A stretch of DNA of 64,000 nucleotides from Neoscytalidium dimidiatum. Its lineage: Eukaryota; Ascomycota; Dothideomycetes; Botryosphaeriales; Botryosphaeriaceae. The DNA is taken from positions 2,604,001 to 2,668,000 of the forward strand of contig CM074703.1 in assembly GCA_037367355.1 (NCBI GenBank), given 5' to 3'. A program made the translations under genes and the position numbers. Under the pieces are notes generated by a model. It did no database searches. It was not told the origin of the DNA and saw only the letters and a list, made by a program, of their open reading frames with translations. Each line of letters starts with the position of its first letter. The first letter of the stretch is position 1. Of the stretch, positions 24,729 through 35,656 are shown one piece after another.

Positions 24729-25002
24729 TTGCTGGCCTGTATGTGTCCTCTCACCTCAGAAGGGAAGTAAGGTGAGGTGTGGTTGCCGCATACGGACAGT
24801 CAGCAGCTATTGTCGCGGCGATCATCGCCTATTGTGCGCATGGGGCGATCGTGCAGGCTGCCATCCTATAAGAGCACTTGTTGACCACCTCCCAGCCGAC
24901 ACCAAGATTACCCACTTTCCACCTTTCAGCGGCTACAACAAGCAACCTCTCTCCAAATCGGATCTTCGACTCGACTCCCCCGATAACGGCATCGACTCCG
25001 CA

Positions 25003-26592
25003 ATGGCGCATCCCGGTTCGCCGGCTCCTTACATCAAGGAGGACCCCGACCAGTTCAACCCGAATTTCCACGGCGACTTCGACATGTCGCAGCATTTCAG
25101 CAACAGCCAACAGCAGTATGGCGTCAATCCCAATGATCTCACCATGGGCAACAACTTCATCATGAACAACCAGTATGGCTCCAACAACATGTCGTCTAGC
25201 TTCCTGGGAAACTCCAACATCGCCGACGATGAGCTGCGCGACCTGGTTGATGAGCCTAGCAACAACAATAATCACAACGGTGGTTTCCAGAACTTCGGTG
25301 ATGGCCACAATGAGCAGCAACAGCATCAGCAAGGGTACTTCCATGGCCAGATGAACAATGGTTCCGTGCCCGTGAATGCCCAGAACAATATGAACAACAT
25401 GTACTCGAACACGCCTGACGGCGCTCCCATTCAAAGCCCGTTTGTCAATAACGGCTTCAACTACGACCAGTTCCAGAACATGCAGCAGGCTCACCGTGTC
25501 GGAAGCATGCCCAACGGCTCCTTTAGCATGAACGCTAGGCAACACTCCAGGATGGGCCTCGAGAGGCAGATGTCCGACTCTCGCAGCCCGATGACTCCGA
25601 AAACGCCCGCCATGGCTGGCCTCCACCTCAGCACCCCGGACTCCGGCAGCTTCCCGGCCACCCAGCCGATCCATGCCAACCGCCCAGGCCACGGTCACCA
25701 AAAGAGCATGTCCGGTCAATGGGACAACACACCCGGTAGCGGCGGCTCATGGATCGATTCGCCGATCGTGTCACCTCAGGCAGGAATGCACCACGCCCAA
25801 ATCGCCGATGTTCTCGCCTCCGGAAAGCATGCTTCGCTACCTACCAAGGTCGAGAATCAGCAGAATCCTGGATTCCAGTCACAGGAGGCGAAGCGCCGTC
25901 GGCGCCGTGAGAGCCACAACATGGTGGAACGTCGCCGCCGGGACAATATCAATGAGCGCATTCAGGACCTGTCGAAGCTTGTGCCTCAGCATCGTCTTGA
26001 AGACGAAAAGGTCCGGAAGCACATTCACAACAACGGTCCACTCTCCCCTACGATAACTGCCACTGGTATTTCGCCCCCGCAAGCTACGTCACTTCTGGCT
26101 GGACCAAATGGTAGACGTGCAGCGGGCAATATCACCACTGGCCTTCCCCTTGACGAGAAGGACAAGGGTCCCAACAAGGGAGACATCCTTAACGGTTCTG
26201 TTAGCTGGACCCGTGATCTCATGTGGATGCTTTACCTTAAGTTAAAGCAGGAAGAGTCACTGCACGAGCAGATCAGGAGTTTGGGCGGTGAAGTTCCCTA
26301 CGAGTACTCCGAGGACGAAATCCGGATGAAGACCGAGCTCATCGACGCCGTCGAGAAGAACAACTGGGAATCTTTCCGGTACTCCCGCGGTCCTGGCAGC
26401 GGTCTCCGCGTCCCGAAGCACACCAACATTGCTGGCGAGCCTCTCCAGAATCCCATCTCCCCTCAGAGCCTGAGCCCGGCTATCCAATCTGGTGGCAGTG
26501 GTGCCAACTCTGGTGGCGCTGGTCAGCCAGGTTTTTGGGCCAATCAGCAGCCGACGTTCAAGGAGGAGGAGGAGTTCGGTATGGAACTCTAA
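25003..26592 (+). CDS. bHLH transcription factor, RTG3/MITF-like
   Basis: DNA-binding regulator, single exon, 529 residues from the ATG at 25003 (MAHPGSPAPYIKEDPDQF). The first 290 residues are Asn/Gln/Ser/Pro-rich and likely an activation region. The basic region and helix 1 begin near residue 297: KRRRRRESHNMVERRRRDNI. H305, E309 and R313 fit group-B bHLH proteins that bind CACGTG. Helix 1 continues as NERIQDLSKLVP. A loop of about 60 residues (Gly/Thr/Pro-rich) separates it from helix 2, KGDILNGSVSWTRDLMWMLY, far longer than the usual 6-20. No clear leucine zipper follows, though the next segment (KLKQEESLHEQIRSLGG) is helical. The basic region resembles yeast RTG3 and animal MITF/TFE3; fungal orthologues are often named GlcD gamma. 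Role in retrograde or glutamate control is inferred from RTG3 only. An upstream in-frame extension from 24772 is unlikely. Confidence 0.85.
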   Translation: MAHPGSPAPYIKEDPDQFNPNFHGDFDMSQHFSNSQQQYGVNPNDLTMGNNFIMNNQYGSNNMSSSFLGNSNIADDELRDLVDEPSNNNNHNGGFQNFGDGHNEQQQHQQGYFHGQMNNGSVPVNAQNNMNNMYSNTPDGAPIQSPFVNNGFNYDQFQNMQQAHRVGSMPNGSFSMNARQHSRMGLERQMSDSRSPMTPKTPAMAGLHLSTPDSGSFPATQPIHANRPGHGHQKSMSGQWDNTPGSGGSWIDSPIVSPQAGMHHAQIADVLASGKHASLPTKVENQQNPGFQSQEAKRRRRRESHNMVERRRRDNINERIQDLSKLVPQHRLEDEKVRKHIHNNGPLSPTITATGISPPQATSLLAGPNGRRAAGNITTGLPLDEKDKGPNKGDILNGSVSWTRDLMWMLYLKLKQEESLHEQIRSLGGEVPYEYSEDEIRMKTELIDAVEKNNWESFRYSRGPGSGLRVPKHTNIAGEPLQNPISPQSLSPAIQSGGSGANSGGAGQPGFWANQQPTFKEEEEFGMEL

Positions 26593-29320
26593 ATCCCCTC
26601 CATCGCGGCATGCACATGGCCCCATGATCAAATCTAGAGTGCGTCAGATTTCGGCAGAATTTGAGATACCCCGATCGCAGCGACATCGAATCGAACGGTC
26701 TTCTTGTCCGTTTTGTGACAGTGGTGACCGAAGGTTCGAGCATCCTTGCGAGATGCACTAGCCTCTCCTCCATTGGGATTTGTCGGATGGCGTTCTTTCG
26801 GTTTCCGATGGATCTTTCATTGGTCTTTGGCATTGATCTTTCTTCTGCGTCTGTTACAACATCATCTTCAACGGAGTTCTTCTACGGGCATCGTGCGAGG
26901 CATTTTACGGATCACAGGAGTTTTACCTGATTCTGAACAGCAACCTCTAACAACCAGATTTTCTGAGTTCGGAGTTTTGTTTTTGTTTGCAAGGTTGATG
27001 AGATGATATCCTGTGGCTTTATTTCCTTTGGACACTACATTCCACCCTTCTACATACCCCGGCAACAGTCACACCAGCTACTGCCCCGAACACTCTTGCA
27101 CATGATGACGACGCGGACCGGCTGGCAGTTATTAGACTTTACGTCGTGATGGCTGCGATTTGCTCGGCCGCAGGGAATGACTTTTGATTTAGGACAGATC
27201 ATGCGTTTGCTTGCACTACTGGGTCGTTTAACAAGCTCGAGCATATAGGTCTCGGCTTTTTCTCTTTTGTTTTGATTATTGGGTCCTTGCTACACCTGGC
27301 TTTTCTTTTGGTCTACAGGCCCCGGCTACGGCTGTCGGCTGCACTAGCTAATATCTTCTCGCATAAACGATTTCATAACATTCATCAACCTGACTCGATT
27401 GTACTGCATGTGGTGATCTGAATGACAACCGGGTTCTGCCGCGTCTCGAGGCACACGCAACGCCTCGAGGCGAACTGCTCCACGATCTTGTCCCCTCGCG
27501 CAATAATTCCTCAATCCAGGTTCGGCAACTCTAACGAGTGTTAGCCCCCTTCCCCCTTTCCTCTCCCTTCCCTTTTCTCCCTTTCCCGACGGGAACCTTG
27601 CCGAGGGAGCCAAGAAGGGCGTGACCCGGGTTTGAGGAGAGAAGGAAGGGACCGCAACCCCCACCACCACGAGCATCCACACATACTTTTTCTACCGTTT
27701 GCGACAAGGAGGAGGAAGAAGGGAGGGGGGGGAGGGAGGGAGTTCGGTAGCCGAACCATGGGTTCGGGTCCCGTTCACCGCTGCTTGGATTTTCTTGATC
27801 GCTCGCTCGCTCGCCCTGCTTTCTGCGCTTTTTCTGCCGTCTGGACGTCGAATGCCCTTCAAACCCCCTTCCCCCCCCTCTCCTCGATTGATGCCCGACT
27901 ATCGCGCGCGTGGGCAGCTTCCTTGAGGAAGATGACAGCGGCCTGGTCATTCGTCTTGCAGCAGAAGCTTGATAGGCACTGCGAGCTAGGCGTGCTACAC
28001 ACTGCTCTAACGTGCGAGGAATCGTCACGCGTATCGGTCAATCAGTAGGGAGAGGCAAAAAAAAAAAAAAAAGGCCGCCGGCGTCAGAAACAGTCAACGC
28101 ACCAACGTCCTTCCTCCTCCTCCTCCTCCTTCCCTTTCGAAGGACGCGCCGGCACTTACATTCCTTCGGGCATGATTTTTTTTCGCCTTCCTTCATTGCA
28201 CGCGCGCGCACGCGCACGCGTGTATATCGAAAGGTACTAGGGCCCTATATCAAAGCGTGATTATGGGGGTAGGCCTCACGTCACACGAACAAAAACACAC
28301 CTTAACAAAGGGCACAGGGGCAACGAAGTTGTCCGGAGCTCGTTGGTACGCTACGCCGACGCTACCGGATATCTGGGAAATAAGCTTTTTTTTTTTGTTT
28401 TCTTGTTTTCCTTCGGCCTGAGCCGAGAAATGTGATCTACAACCGGGTGTTCGTGACCCTTCTTCCTGCGCTACTTTCCCAGCCAAGATCTGCTCCTACC
28501 CTTTTTTCTTTAAACCAGATATGTCATGACGTGTACCCTTCTCCATCCTGCTACCCCTCGCCCTTGTCCTATTTCGCGGTAAATGTCTCTGATTGACAGG
28601 CCGGGGTGTGTGCGTGGATACGATTGTGTGAGTGCGTGAGTGTGTGTGTGGCGCATCGGCCGTCCCCCCAATCCCATCCTATCCCTTGCTTCGTGGCTGC
28701 TGTTCGGGACATCGGCATCCTTCCCTCCTTTGCCGCGCGACGACAACGACCACCACCAGCCTCTCCCACAACAGACAAGGCGTAGCGCCGGATGTACCTG
28801 TCAGGCAGACGCCAAGGGGGACGCATTAACGTGGCGAACGGCGGACGGGCGGGCCGACCGGGAAAGCACTATGGGTGCCTTGCGCTAGTGGCGATTGCTG
28901 TCTATTTTTGATATTCCTATGGGTCGAACTTATCGATCCTACGTTCATGCGGATTACGTTGGCGAGGTTGGTCTTGTGCTACTGTTCATGCGCCGCGCGC
29001 GGCGGCTCGTTCCGGAGGGTCAAGGTGGGAGGGTGGGCGGCACAAAGCTTGGTTGGGCAGAGCGGCTGGCTTCCGCCAATGCGCATTGTGCGAGGCACGG
29101 GCGGAGAGGGCTCGGTAGGTAGGGGTTTGGCGTTCAATGGTGTGGAGTGGAGAGTGTGAGAGGTTTGGTGTTTATGCAGGGGCGTTATCGTACGTCTGTG
29201 GCGGTTGACGAATGTGGAGTACGTGCGGTTCATGTCGTGTTTCGTGGGTCTGATGCCTATGCGCGGGCGTTTTTGGGTTTCTGCGCGGCATGTCTGAGAT
29301 GCGGTTTTGGGCGTTTGGTT
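26593..29320. other. Spacer between the bHLH gene and COX19 (tail to tail)
   Basis: About 2.7 kb with 3' ends of both neighbours. It contains a G-rich purine run (27721-27741), a 16-A run (28057-28072), a CTC tract (28112-28131), a GC/CA alternating tract (28199-28221) and a T run near 28387. No open frame here has a recognisable domain. Confidence 0.6.
28057..28072. repeat. A16 homopolymer
   Basis: Sixteen A residues followed 40 bp later by a CTC-triplet tract (28112-28131). No target-site duplication or retroelement sequence was seen next to it. Confidence 0.8.
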
Positions 29321-30097
29321 CTACTGCTGTGCAGGTCCCTTGCTTTGTGGCGCAGGCGCAGTCGCGGCCTTGTTGACGTCGTTGGAGTCATCATGGAAGC
29401 CAAGGTTTTTCATCTCATCAGGCGCCATCAGGTTGCTACGAGAGCGAGAGATCAGCGAGTGGTCATGCGCGGCTGGTAGGAGGGAGGATTTCGCGGCTGG
29501 GTGAGATGGGCGGAATTGGGATAGCGGATGGGCGTGGGGGAAGACCGATCAGCTAGCCACCGCCATGCTTTCTTCCTCCTCTTCCAAGGCATCAACCCTG
29601 CTCGTGCTCGTGATGTTTTACAGAAGAGGTATGGGGAATATTGGCCTGCTGGCGCTCGGAAACTGCTGCCGGTACGTACCGCTCCATGCGACACTGCAGG
29701 TACTGCTTGGAGATTTGCCGGCACTCCTCATCGTTGGTGCCACGATGTGCACGTATGCAGCGTAGATATTGGGTCATGACCGACTTGCATTCGCCTGTAC
29801 CAGACCAGATCCCAGTGTCAGCTCTGATCCATCCTTCATGCTATCGCTAGCTCAGCTTATCGTATGATCACGCAGACGGCGACGAGGAAGCTTCGAGACA
29901 GAGCGGATTGCAGGGCTCGCAGTTCTGGGTCACGGAGGCATACCGAAGTGGTCGAGTGGGAATGAGCCACGCTCCGGTCTGCTCATGCACACCGTCCTGT
30001 CAGCGTCCGTTCCCTCTTCCTCCGAACGCGTGATGCCAACTTACGGGACGGGCTTCTGGACCTGGGTCCTACCACCGGGGCTGCCAAACGTGCTCAT
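29321..30097 (-). CDS. COX19: Cytochrome c oxidase assembly protein COX19
   Basis: Small twin-CX9C protein of the intermembrane space and cytosol needed for copper delivery to cytochrome oxidase; imported by the Mia40 disulfide relay. Exons on the minus strand: 30097-30045, 29978-29944, 29794-29680, 29435-29321; introns 66, 149 and 244 bp; 105 residues. It starts MSTFGSPGGRTQVQKP and passes through PPERGSFPLDHFG, the typical COX19 entry. The two motifs are CKSVMTQYLRC (Cys 32 and 42) and CRQISKQYLQC (Cys 54 and 64), nine residues between each pair. After the second motif RNLMAPDEMKNLGF is the conserved family tail, followed by a short Ala/Pro/Gln tail. All splices are GT..AG and in frame. The introns total more than the coding sequence. 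Confidence 0.95.
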
Positions 30098-31164
30098 CCT
30101 TCGTACTCGCAGAGATCACACAGTGGTTTACGATCGCGTTGCAATTGGCGGCGACAGCGGCTGGCGACAGTGTTGTGGGCGGAAGCGGGGAGCGGGCAGA
30201 AAAAGTGGTAGGAACAAAGTTTGGCTGATCGGACGGGATCCGACGCGCCACAGCTCCCCCGGCAGATGACGTGCATCCCGCTAACCCCAGATTTTCCCAC
30301 TCTTTCTGCCTGACAACACAGCAGAACCTCTCCAGGGGTCGGCGAATGGTCATTGCTCCGTTCACACTCGGATTGGCTCGTTTGCCAGCCGAATCACCTG
30401 CAGACACATCATCTTCCACGCGTGGGCCCTGCATCATTGCCCAGTCGATTACGCATGCTGCGAACCATCTTCGTTCCTGCGTCTCGTCCCCCTGCAGCCG
30501 TATTATAGGCATGCCGGTATTAGCCGTCTCCGGCTTTGTGTGTAGCTTCTTATGGAAGGCGGTAAGGCTAGAACTCTCTCTACTTTGGATTATTACCTCT
30601 TCGCTTGGTAGTCTATTCTATGAAGAGCAAATATAAGGTGGTGCTGGATAGTACTGACATCAGCCTCTATCCCGTGTGTCTAGTTGCCTCACAGCCTTAA
30701 ATTCACATGTCGTTGCCGAACACAGCTCGCAAAGAAAAAAAAACAAAATATGACCATGGCGAATGATAAAGAGGTTGATAGAAGTGAACGAGCCTGGGTG
30801 GCTGTTCTGAATTGGCTCTCCACCCCGACAACCAGACGAGACTTCCGAATTAGGAAGTGGCCAAAAAAAAATAGAAATCAGGAAAACAAAGGACAAAACG
30901 GTTCGGCCGCAGGTCGAACACCACCTGAGAGGGCATCCATAATGCACTTCGTAGAGATATGGCAGCACTGTGGGGAAGAGCTTTTGTATGAAATAGCTGT
31001 AAAGTCCTCGAAAGAAAAGGCGAGACAGATCATAAGTCCGGCCGTTAAGTCTATCATGTCTCCAACGAATGTGAAGCTTCCAACCCAGAAACGATCCAAA
31101 ACAAACCACCGATCAAACTGAAAAGTCCAAATGACAACTCAACAACCTCCTCCCCTCCTCCAGC
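30098..31164. other. COX19 promoter and CYP505 3' region
   Basis: About 1.07 kb between the start of COX19 and the stop of the P450 gene; both genes point left. The right part (30700-30900) has A-rich runs. No coding feature can be supported. Confidence 0.55.
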
Positions 31165-34100
31165 TCAAGCGAACACATCCGTCGCAAACCGATCGTTCCT
31201 AATCCCCTCGAACCACTTCTCCACCCTCTCCAAATTCGTCTCCTTCCCCAATTCCAGCTGCCTCTCCAGCGCGATCTCGCAGCACACCTTCCCGACCGCC
31301 TGCCCGACCGCGCTGCTCCCGCACACGAACACCTTCGCCCCGTCCTCCCACAGCTCCATGACCTCCTTCCTCTCGCGCCACAGCCGCTCCTGCACGTAGC
31401 GGCACCCGTCGCTCGCGTCCGTCTGGCGTGAGTACGCGCGATGCACTTTAACGACTCCCCTCCGCTCCCACTCGTCGAACTGCTCGCGGTACAGGTCGTC
31501 CTTGCCGGGCGCCCTGCACCCGTAGAACAGCACCGCCGGCGCCAGCGTCCGGCCCGCGCCGATCTGCGCCGCGCGCTCCTGGACGAAGCCGCGGAAAGGC
31601 GCAAGGCCGCTGCCGGCCGCGACCATGATGACGGGCGTCTTCTCCGGGTCGGCGGGCGGGCGGAACGCCTGTGACGACTGCTTGACCGCGACGTGCAGCG
31701 CGTCGCCGGCCGCCAGGCGCGACAGGTACGACGACGCGACGCCGACGTGGCGGCGACGGTCGGGCGCCGCCAGGGCGGGCGCATCCAGCACGCCGTATGT
31801 GAGTGTCACGCGGGTCGGGTTCCAGAGGGGCGAGGAGGAGATGGAGTACTGGCGCACGCGCATGGGCGGCTGCAGCTGGAGGAAGGTCGGGAGAGGAAGC
31901 GTGATGGACGGGAAGCGCTCGAGCAAGTCGAGGACGGAGATGCGCTTGGCCGTGATCTCGGCGTCAAAATCATCGGCCGCGAGTTTGGTCAGCTGGGCTT
32001 TGGTTTCCTCGTCCTTGGTCGCGCTGATGAGCGTCGTGACGGTGCGCCTGCTGGCAGGCTGTGCGAGCTCAACGTAGGCGCCGAAGAGGTCCGCGGCAGA
32101 GACGGGCATGTCTGTTGGCAGGGTGGTGGGCCCTGCAGCCGAGATGGTGACCATGCTATCCCAGGCCAAGCCGAAGTAGCGCATCGCGCGGGCGACGTTT
32201 TCCTTGGGGTTGAGCGGCAGGACGGCGAGGTAGTCGCCCACCGAGTACTCCATGTCTGACGGGAGCTCGATCTCAATGTGGCGTTTCTCGGGGACATCTG
32301 GGGCGGAGAGAACCTTTGCTTCGACTACGCGAGCCTCTTTGACTTCTTGTTTCAGGAGGGAGGCGCGAGGAGCCGAAACCTGGACTTCAAGCTGCTCGAA
32401 GAGTGGGGCATCGGAGTTCTCGGCGGCGTTGAACTGCTTCTTCATTGCGGGCCAGAACTCTTCGTCTTCCCACTTCTCGAAATCGGAGAACATGTCTCCG
32501 GCACCAGCATCAGCGGTGCCCAGAGGCGCCACACGCTTAGCACCACGCTCTTCGAACAATCTGTCGATAAGCGTGGGGACACGGTGGAAGGTTGCTGCCC
32601 AGTCGTGATGACCGCATCCGAAGACGGTGTAGTTCACGCCATCCAGCTCGGAACCTTTCAGTGTCTCGAGCCAAGCAACGAAATGCGCCGCGTTGTCAGC
32701 CGGTTGGCCCTCGTATGACGCCGTCACGATGGTAATTGGGCGATCCTTCGGCAGATTTTCCTTGGCCGAATCCAGGGAATCAATAGTATCGACGCGGAAG
32801 CCGTGGCCAGCGGCATCGCTTGCGAGCCTGCGAGCCAAAGCCTCGCAAGTACCGGTGTTTGAGCCGTAGTAGATGGAGAACGGGATACCGCCCTTGCGCT
32901 CGGTCTTGCTCGTAGGCTTAGCAGCCTCAGAAGTAGCGTGGGATTCACTGATGGAGGCGGAGGCCAGCTGCTGCTCGAGCTTGGTGGGGTTGCGGCCGTT
33001 ACGCAGCACAGCACGCATTCGGAAGTCCTTGGGCTTGATGGTGAGGGACTGCTTAAACTTCAGGGTGTAAGAGGGATCCTCCATCGTGAAGTTAAAATTC
33101 TGGAGAAGGATGGCCACGACGAGAAGCGCCTCCTGCCAAGCGAAAGGCCTACCGATACAAGCGCGCATGCCGTTGCCGAATGGCTTCCAGGAATTGGGAA
33201 ACTCCTTTTGGATCCTGTTGAAATTATCGTCGAGCATCCTGTCTGGATTCCACTGCTCTGCATCTTCGCCCCAGACCTTGGGATCACGGTGCAAATTGTG
33301 CAGGAGAACGCTGATGGGCTCCCCAGCTCCAACGCGGTACTTCCCGCCGATGACCTCCTCCTTTTCCGACGCCACACTGATCATAGGAGCCGTAGGGTTC
33401 AGGCGCAGGGCCTCACGAAGGACGGCGTTGATGTAAGGAAGTTTGGAGAGATGTTCGACCGTGATCGGACCTTGGCCAATGACGCTGTCGACCTCCTGCT
33501 GAGCTTTCGAATATGATTGGGGGTTCTTCAGGAGATAGTAGAAGGTGAAAGAAAGAAGACCCGAGGTGGTTTCGTGGCCAGCGATGAGGAAAGTGATCAT
33601 GTTGTCAATGATACTTTGATCGCTGAGCCCCTTTCCAGTCTTTGCGTCCCGGCCGTTAAGCATGAAGTTCAACAAATCCTTCTTCTCGGTTGGATTCTTC
33701 CTCCGTGAATCGATGACTTCCTGGCCGGTCCTCTGGAGGATGGAGATATCGGCCTCGAACTTGTACTGAGCAGCACGATAGAAGGATTGAGCGATCGCTG
33801 GTCTCCTTGCCCTGTTTCCTGATTCGATAAGGAAGTCGACCATGGCCTGGACGAAAGGATGCATTTCTGCTGAGTAGAAGGAGTTGAATCTGAAATCCAT
33901 GGCGCACAGGGCGAGGGTATCCAGGGTCAGTCTCGTAAAATCCTCGGTCACCTCAATGAGATGGTTTGGGCCGTGTCTCGCAAACTTCAGAACCAGCTGA
34001 CTTGCGATATCATGCATCTCGTCGAACATGCCCCGGATGGAGAGAGGGCCGAAGGCCGGGATGAGAATGCGGTGGGCAATGCCCCAATTCTCTTCCTGCG

Positions 34101-34493
34101 GGCCATAGGCAGTGAAGAGGCCGTCGTGGACACCGTTCCGGACCTGTTCTAGACCTGCCGCTACCTTCTTCATAAATCTTTTCTCGTCGCACACCTCATT
34201 CACCAATGCCTGGCTGCTCACGACAACACGCGGCAGGCCAGCGAGGACATATCTGTAGATGGGACCTGCAATGGCGGTCAACGCATAATCACGATTGAAA
34301 ATAGTAACAAAATGATGTGGAAGGGAAAGGAAAGAAAGGAAAAGGAAGACGAGGGCACTGGGAACAACGAACCGTAAGTATCGGCCATGTGGATGAGAGT
34401 GCCCAGTGGGTAGGCGGCATCGAAGTCACCAGCGTTGCCGAAAAAGGGCAAGCCAGGCGGCTGAGGGATTGGCACTTCGTTCGAGTCGGTCAT
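31165..34493 (-). CDS. CYP505-family self-sufficient cytochrome P450:NADPH-P450 reductase
   Basis: Fusion enzyme of the P450foxy/CYP102 type that hydroxylates fatty acids near the omega end with NADPH. Exons 34493-34373 and 34265-31165 (intron 107 bp, weak donor GTTCGT) give 1073 residues, normal for CYP505. P450 part: PQPPGLPFFGNAGDF at the start, I-helix AGHETTSG near residue 263, ExxR in EALRLNPTAP, and the haem loop FGNGMRACIGRPFAW with ligand Cys near 410. A linker leads to the FMN domain, YYGSNTGTCEALARRLASDA, then TASYEGQPADNA. FAD binding is shown by RQYSISSSPLW, NADPH binding by MVAAGSGLAPFRGFVQERA, and the end is GIRNDRFATDVFA. No N-terminal membrane anchor is seen, as expected for this soluble class. 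Substrate is inferred from the family. It points the same way as TBCE upstream, and I see no biosynthetic cluster partners. Confidence 0.95.
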
Positions 34494-34580
34494 GTTTGTG
34501 CTATTGTTGTTTGAAGAATGCAGAGAAGAGTTCTCTACTAGAGTAAAGTAAGAAAGCATCCTGAAGGCAGATACGGCCGG

Positions 34581-34592
34581 GTTATATATAAG
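34581..34592 (-). promoter_or_regulatory. TATA box of the CYP505 gene
   Basis: GTTATATATAAG, palindromic in its core, lies about 90-100 bp upstream of the CYP505 start codon at 34493. A strong TATA box is uncommon among the housekeeping genes of this window and fits an inducible enzyme. Function is inferred from position and sequence. Confidence 0.6.
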
Positions 34593-34934
34593 ACGCAGGC
34601 ACGATAGGGAGGTAGCAGGGTAGAGAGCCAAGGCTTGCAGATGGACGACGCCACGGTGGAATTCGGGCAGACTGATACGACCGCAGTCGGTGTGCGAAGG
34701 GTCGGCCGGGGCGGGCAGGGAAAAAGGGATATACAGCAAGTCGTTGGCCTCACCTCTGAGCCTCTTGGGAACTGGCTACGGCCGCTAACGAGTTACGGCC
34801 GCGGCGAGAGCTTGAAATGGCAGAGCACGGACGGCAGGTGCAACAAGATCCACAACGTTCGTGGAAGAGTGGGTTGACGGACGCGCTGACCAAGGAACAA
34901 CGTGGAGGCGGGAAGGCTGAGGGTAAGCATGTTG

Positions 34935-34957
34935 CAGCTCAGCTCAGCTCAGCTCAG
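34935..34957. repeat. (CAGCT)n tandem repeat
   Basis: Four and a half tandem copies of CAGCT, about 440 bp upstream of the CYP505 start. Each unit contains half of the CAGCTG type of E-box. Confidence 0.8.
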
Positions 34958-35656
34958 CGGATTTTAAGCCGCAATCCGTTACTCGCTGCGCCGTTGTACC
35001 AAAGGCCAAGATGCCCGAGTCGGACCCAAACTTTGGAAGCCTGCTTCCTCCCAGGCTTCGCGTGTCATACTTGCGTTGCAGTAAGATCACGTCGCGAGGT
35101 CGAGTATCCACAATAGCAGCATCGGTCGAGCTGCAGAAAGAGGAAGAGGTGCGAGAAGCCGAGGTTCAGTGGCGAGCTCGTGGGGGGAGGCTTCTGCTAC
35201 TTCTTTCGTCCGTAAAAGCCTGAGCACGAAGCTGCGAAGCTCGAGCCCCTATCAGAGTGGAATGTTATGGCCGGTGCGATCGCACATCTTGCGGCCTTTC
35301 TCGGGCAATGACATTGACGCGAATTGACGGTTGGGGCTGGTGCATAAGGCTCGGCATGCCGACCCGTTGGCTGACGACGAAACGAAAATTCGGTCGACTT
35401 GCTGCCGATGATGACGAGCGCGTGCATGCTCTGGCCCAATCAACTTCTTGTCAAAAGGCTTCGCTCTGTATAAGCGGCGCAGTCTGGTATAGCTTCGGCC
35501 GACCTCCCGCCCCGCTTGCCCCTTTCAGGCTTTTGTTGCGAGCCGTAAGGCTGGACGCCACTCCCGCTGCTCAACCTCCATCTCCAGGAGAGCTCAGAAT
35601 CGCTCCGCCTCCGTTTGTCAAAACATCGCTAAACTGCCCATCGCCCACATTCTTTC

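Larger units (their letters stand above)
21986..25002. other. 3-kb spacer and leader between SFT2 and the bHLH gene
   Basis: This GC-rich stretch should hold the divergent SFT2 promoter at its left end and the promoter and long 5' leader of the bHLH gene at its right end. Open frames here (for example around 22450-23370) are Arg/Pro/Ala-rich, overlap on both strands and show no conserved motif. A possible leader intron could run from a GTGAGT at about 24672 to a CTCAG near 24759. The frame of the bHLH gene stays open upstream to 24772 but that part does not look like protein. Confidence 0.55.
34494..35656. other. CYP505 upstream region and TBCE 3' flank
   Basis: About 1.16 kb with the TATA box (34581), a CAGCT pentamer array (34935-34957) and otherwise no coding signal. 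It must contain the regulatory region of CYP505 and the 3' UTR of TBCE. Confidence 0.6.

Noticed and set aside
24829..25719. 296-codon minus-strand open frame opposite the bHLH gene
   Set aside because: It is the antisense shadow of Asn/Gln-rich codons of the real gene; Val/Ile/Leu-rich with no motif.
27748..27790. GGGTTCGGGTCCCG resembling a tRNA B box
   Set aside because: No A box at the required distance and no cloverleaf; lies next to a purine repeat.
28057..28072. A16 run as the tail of a retroposed copy
   Set aside because: No gene-like sequence upstream and no target-site duplication seen.
31165..34493. Secondary-metabolite cluster around the CYP505 gene
   Set aside because: Neighbours are COX19 and TBCE, both housekeeping; no PKS, NRPS, transporter or pathway regulator is present.
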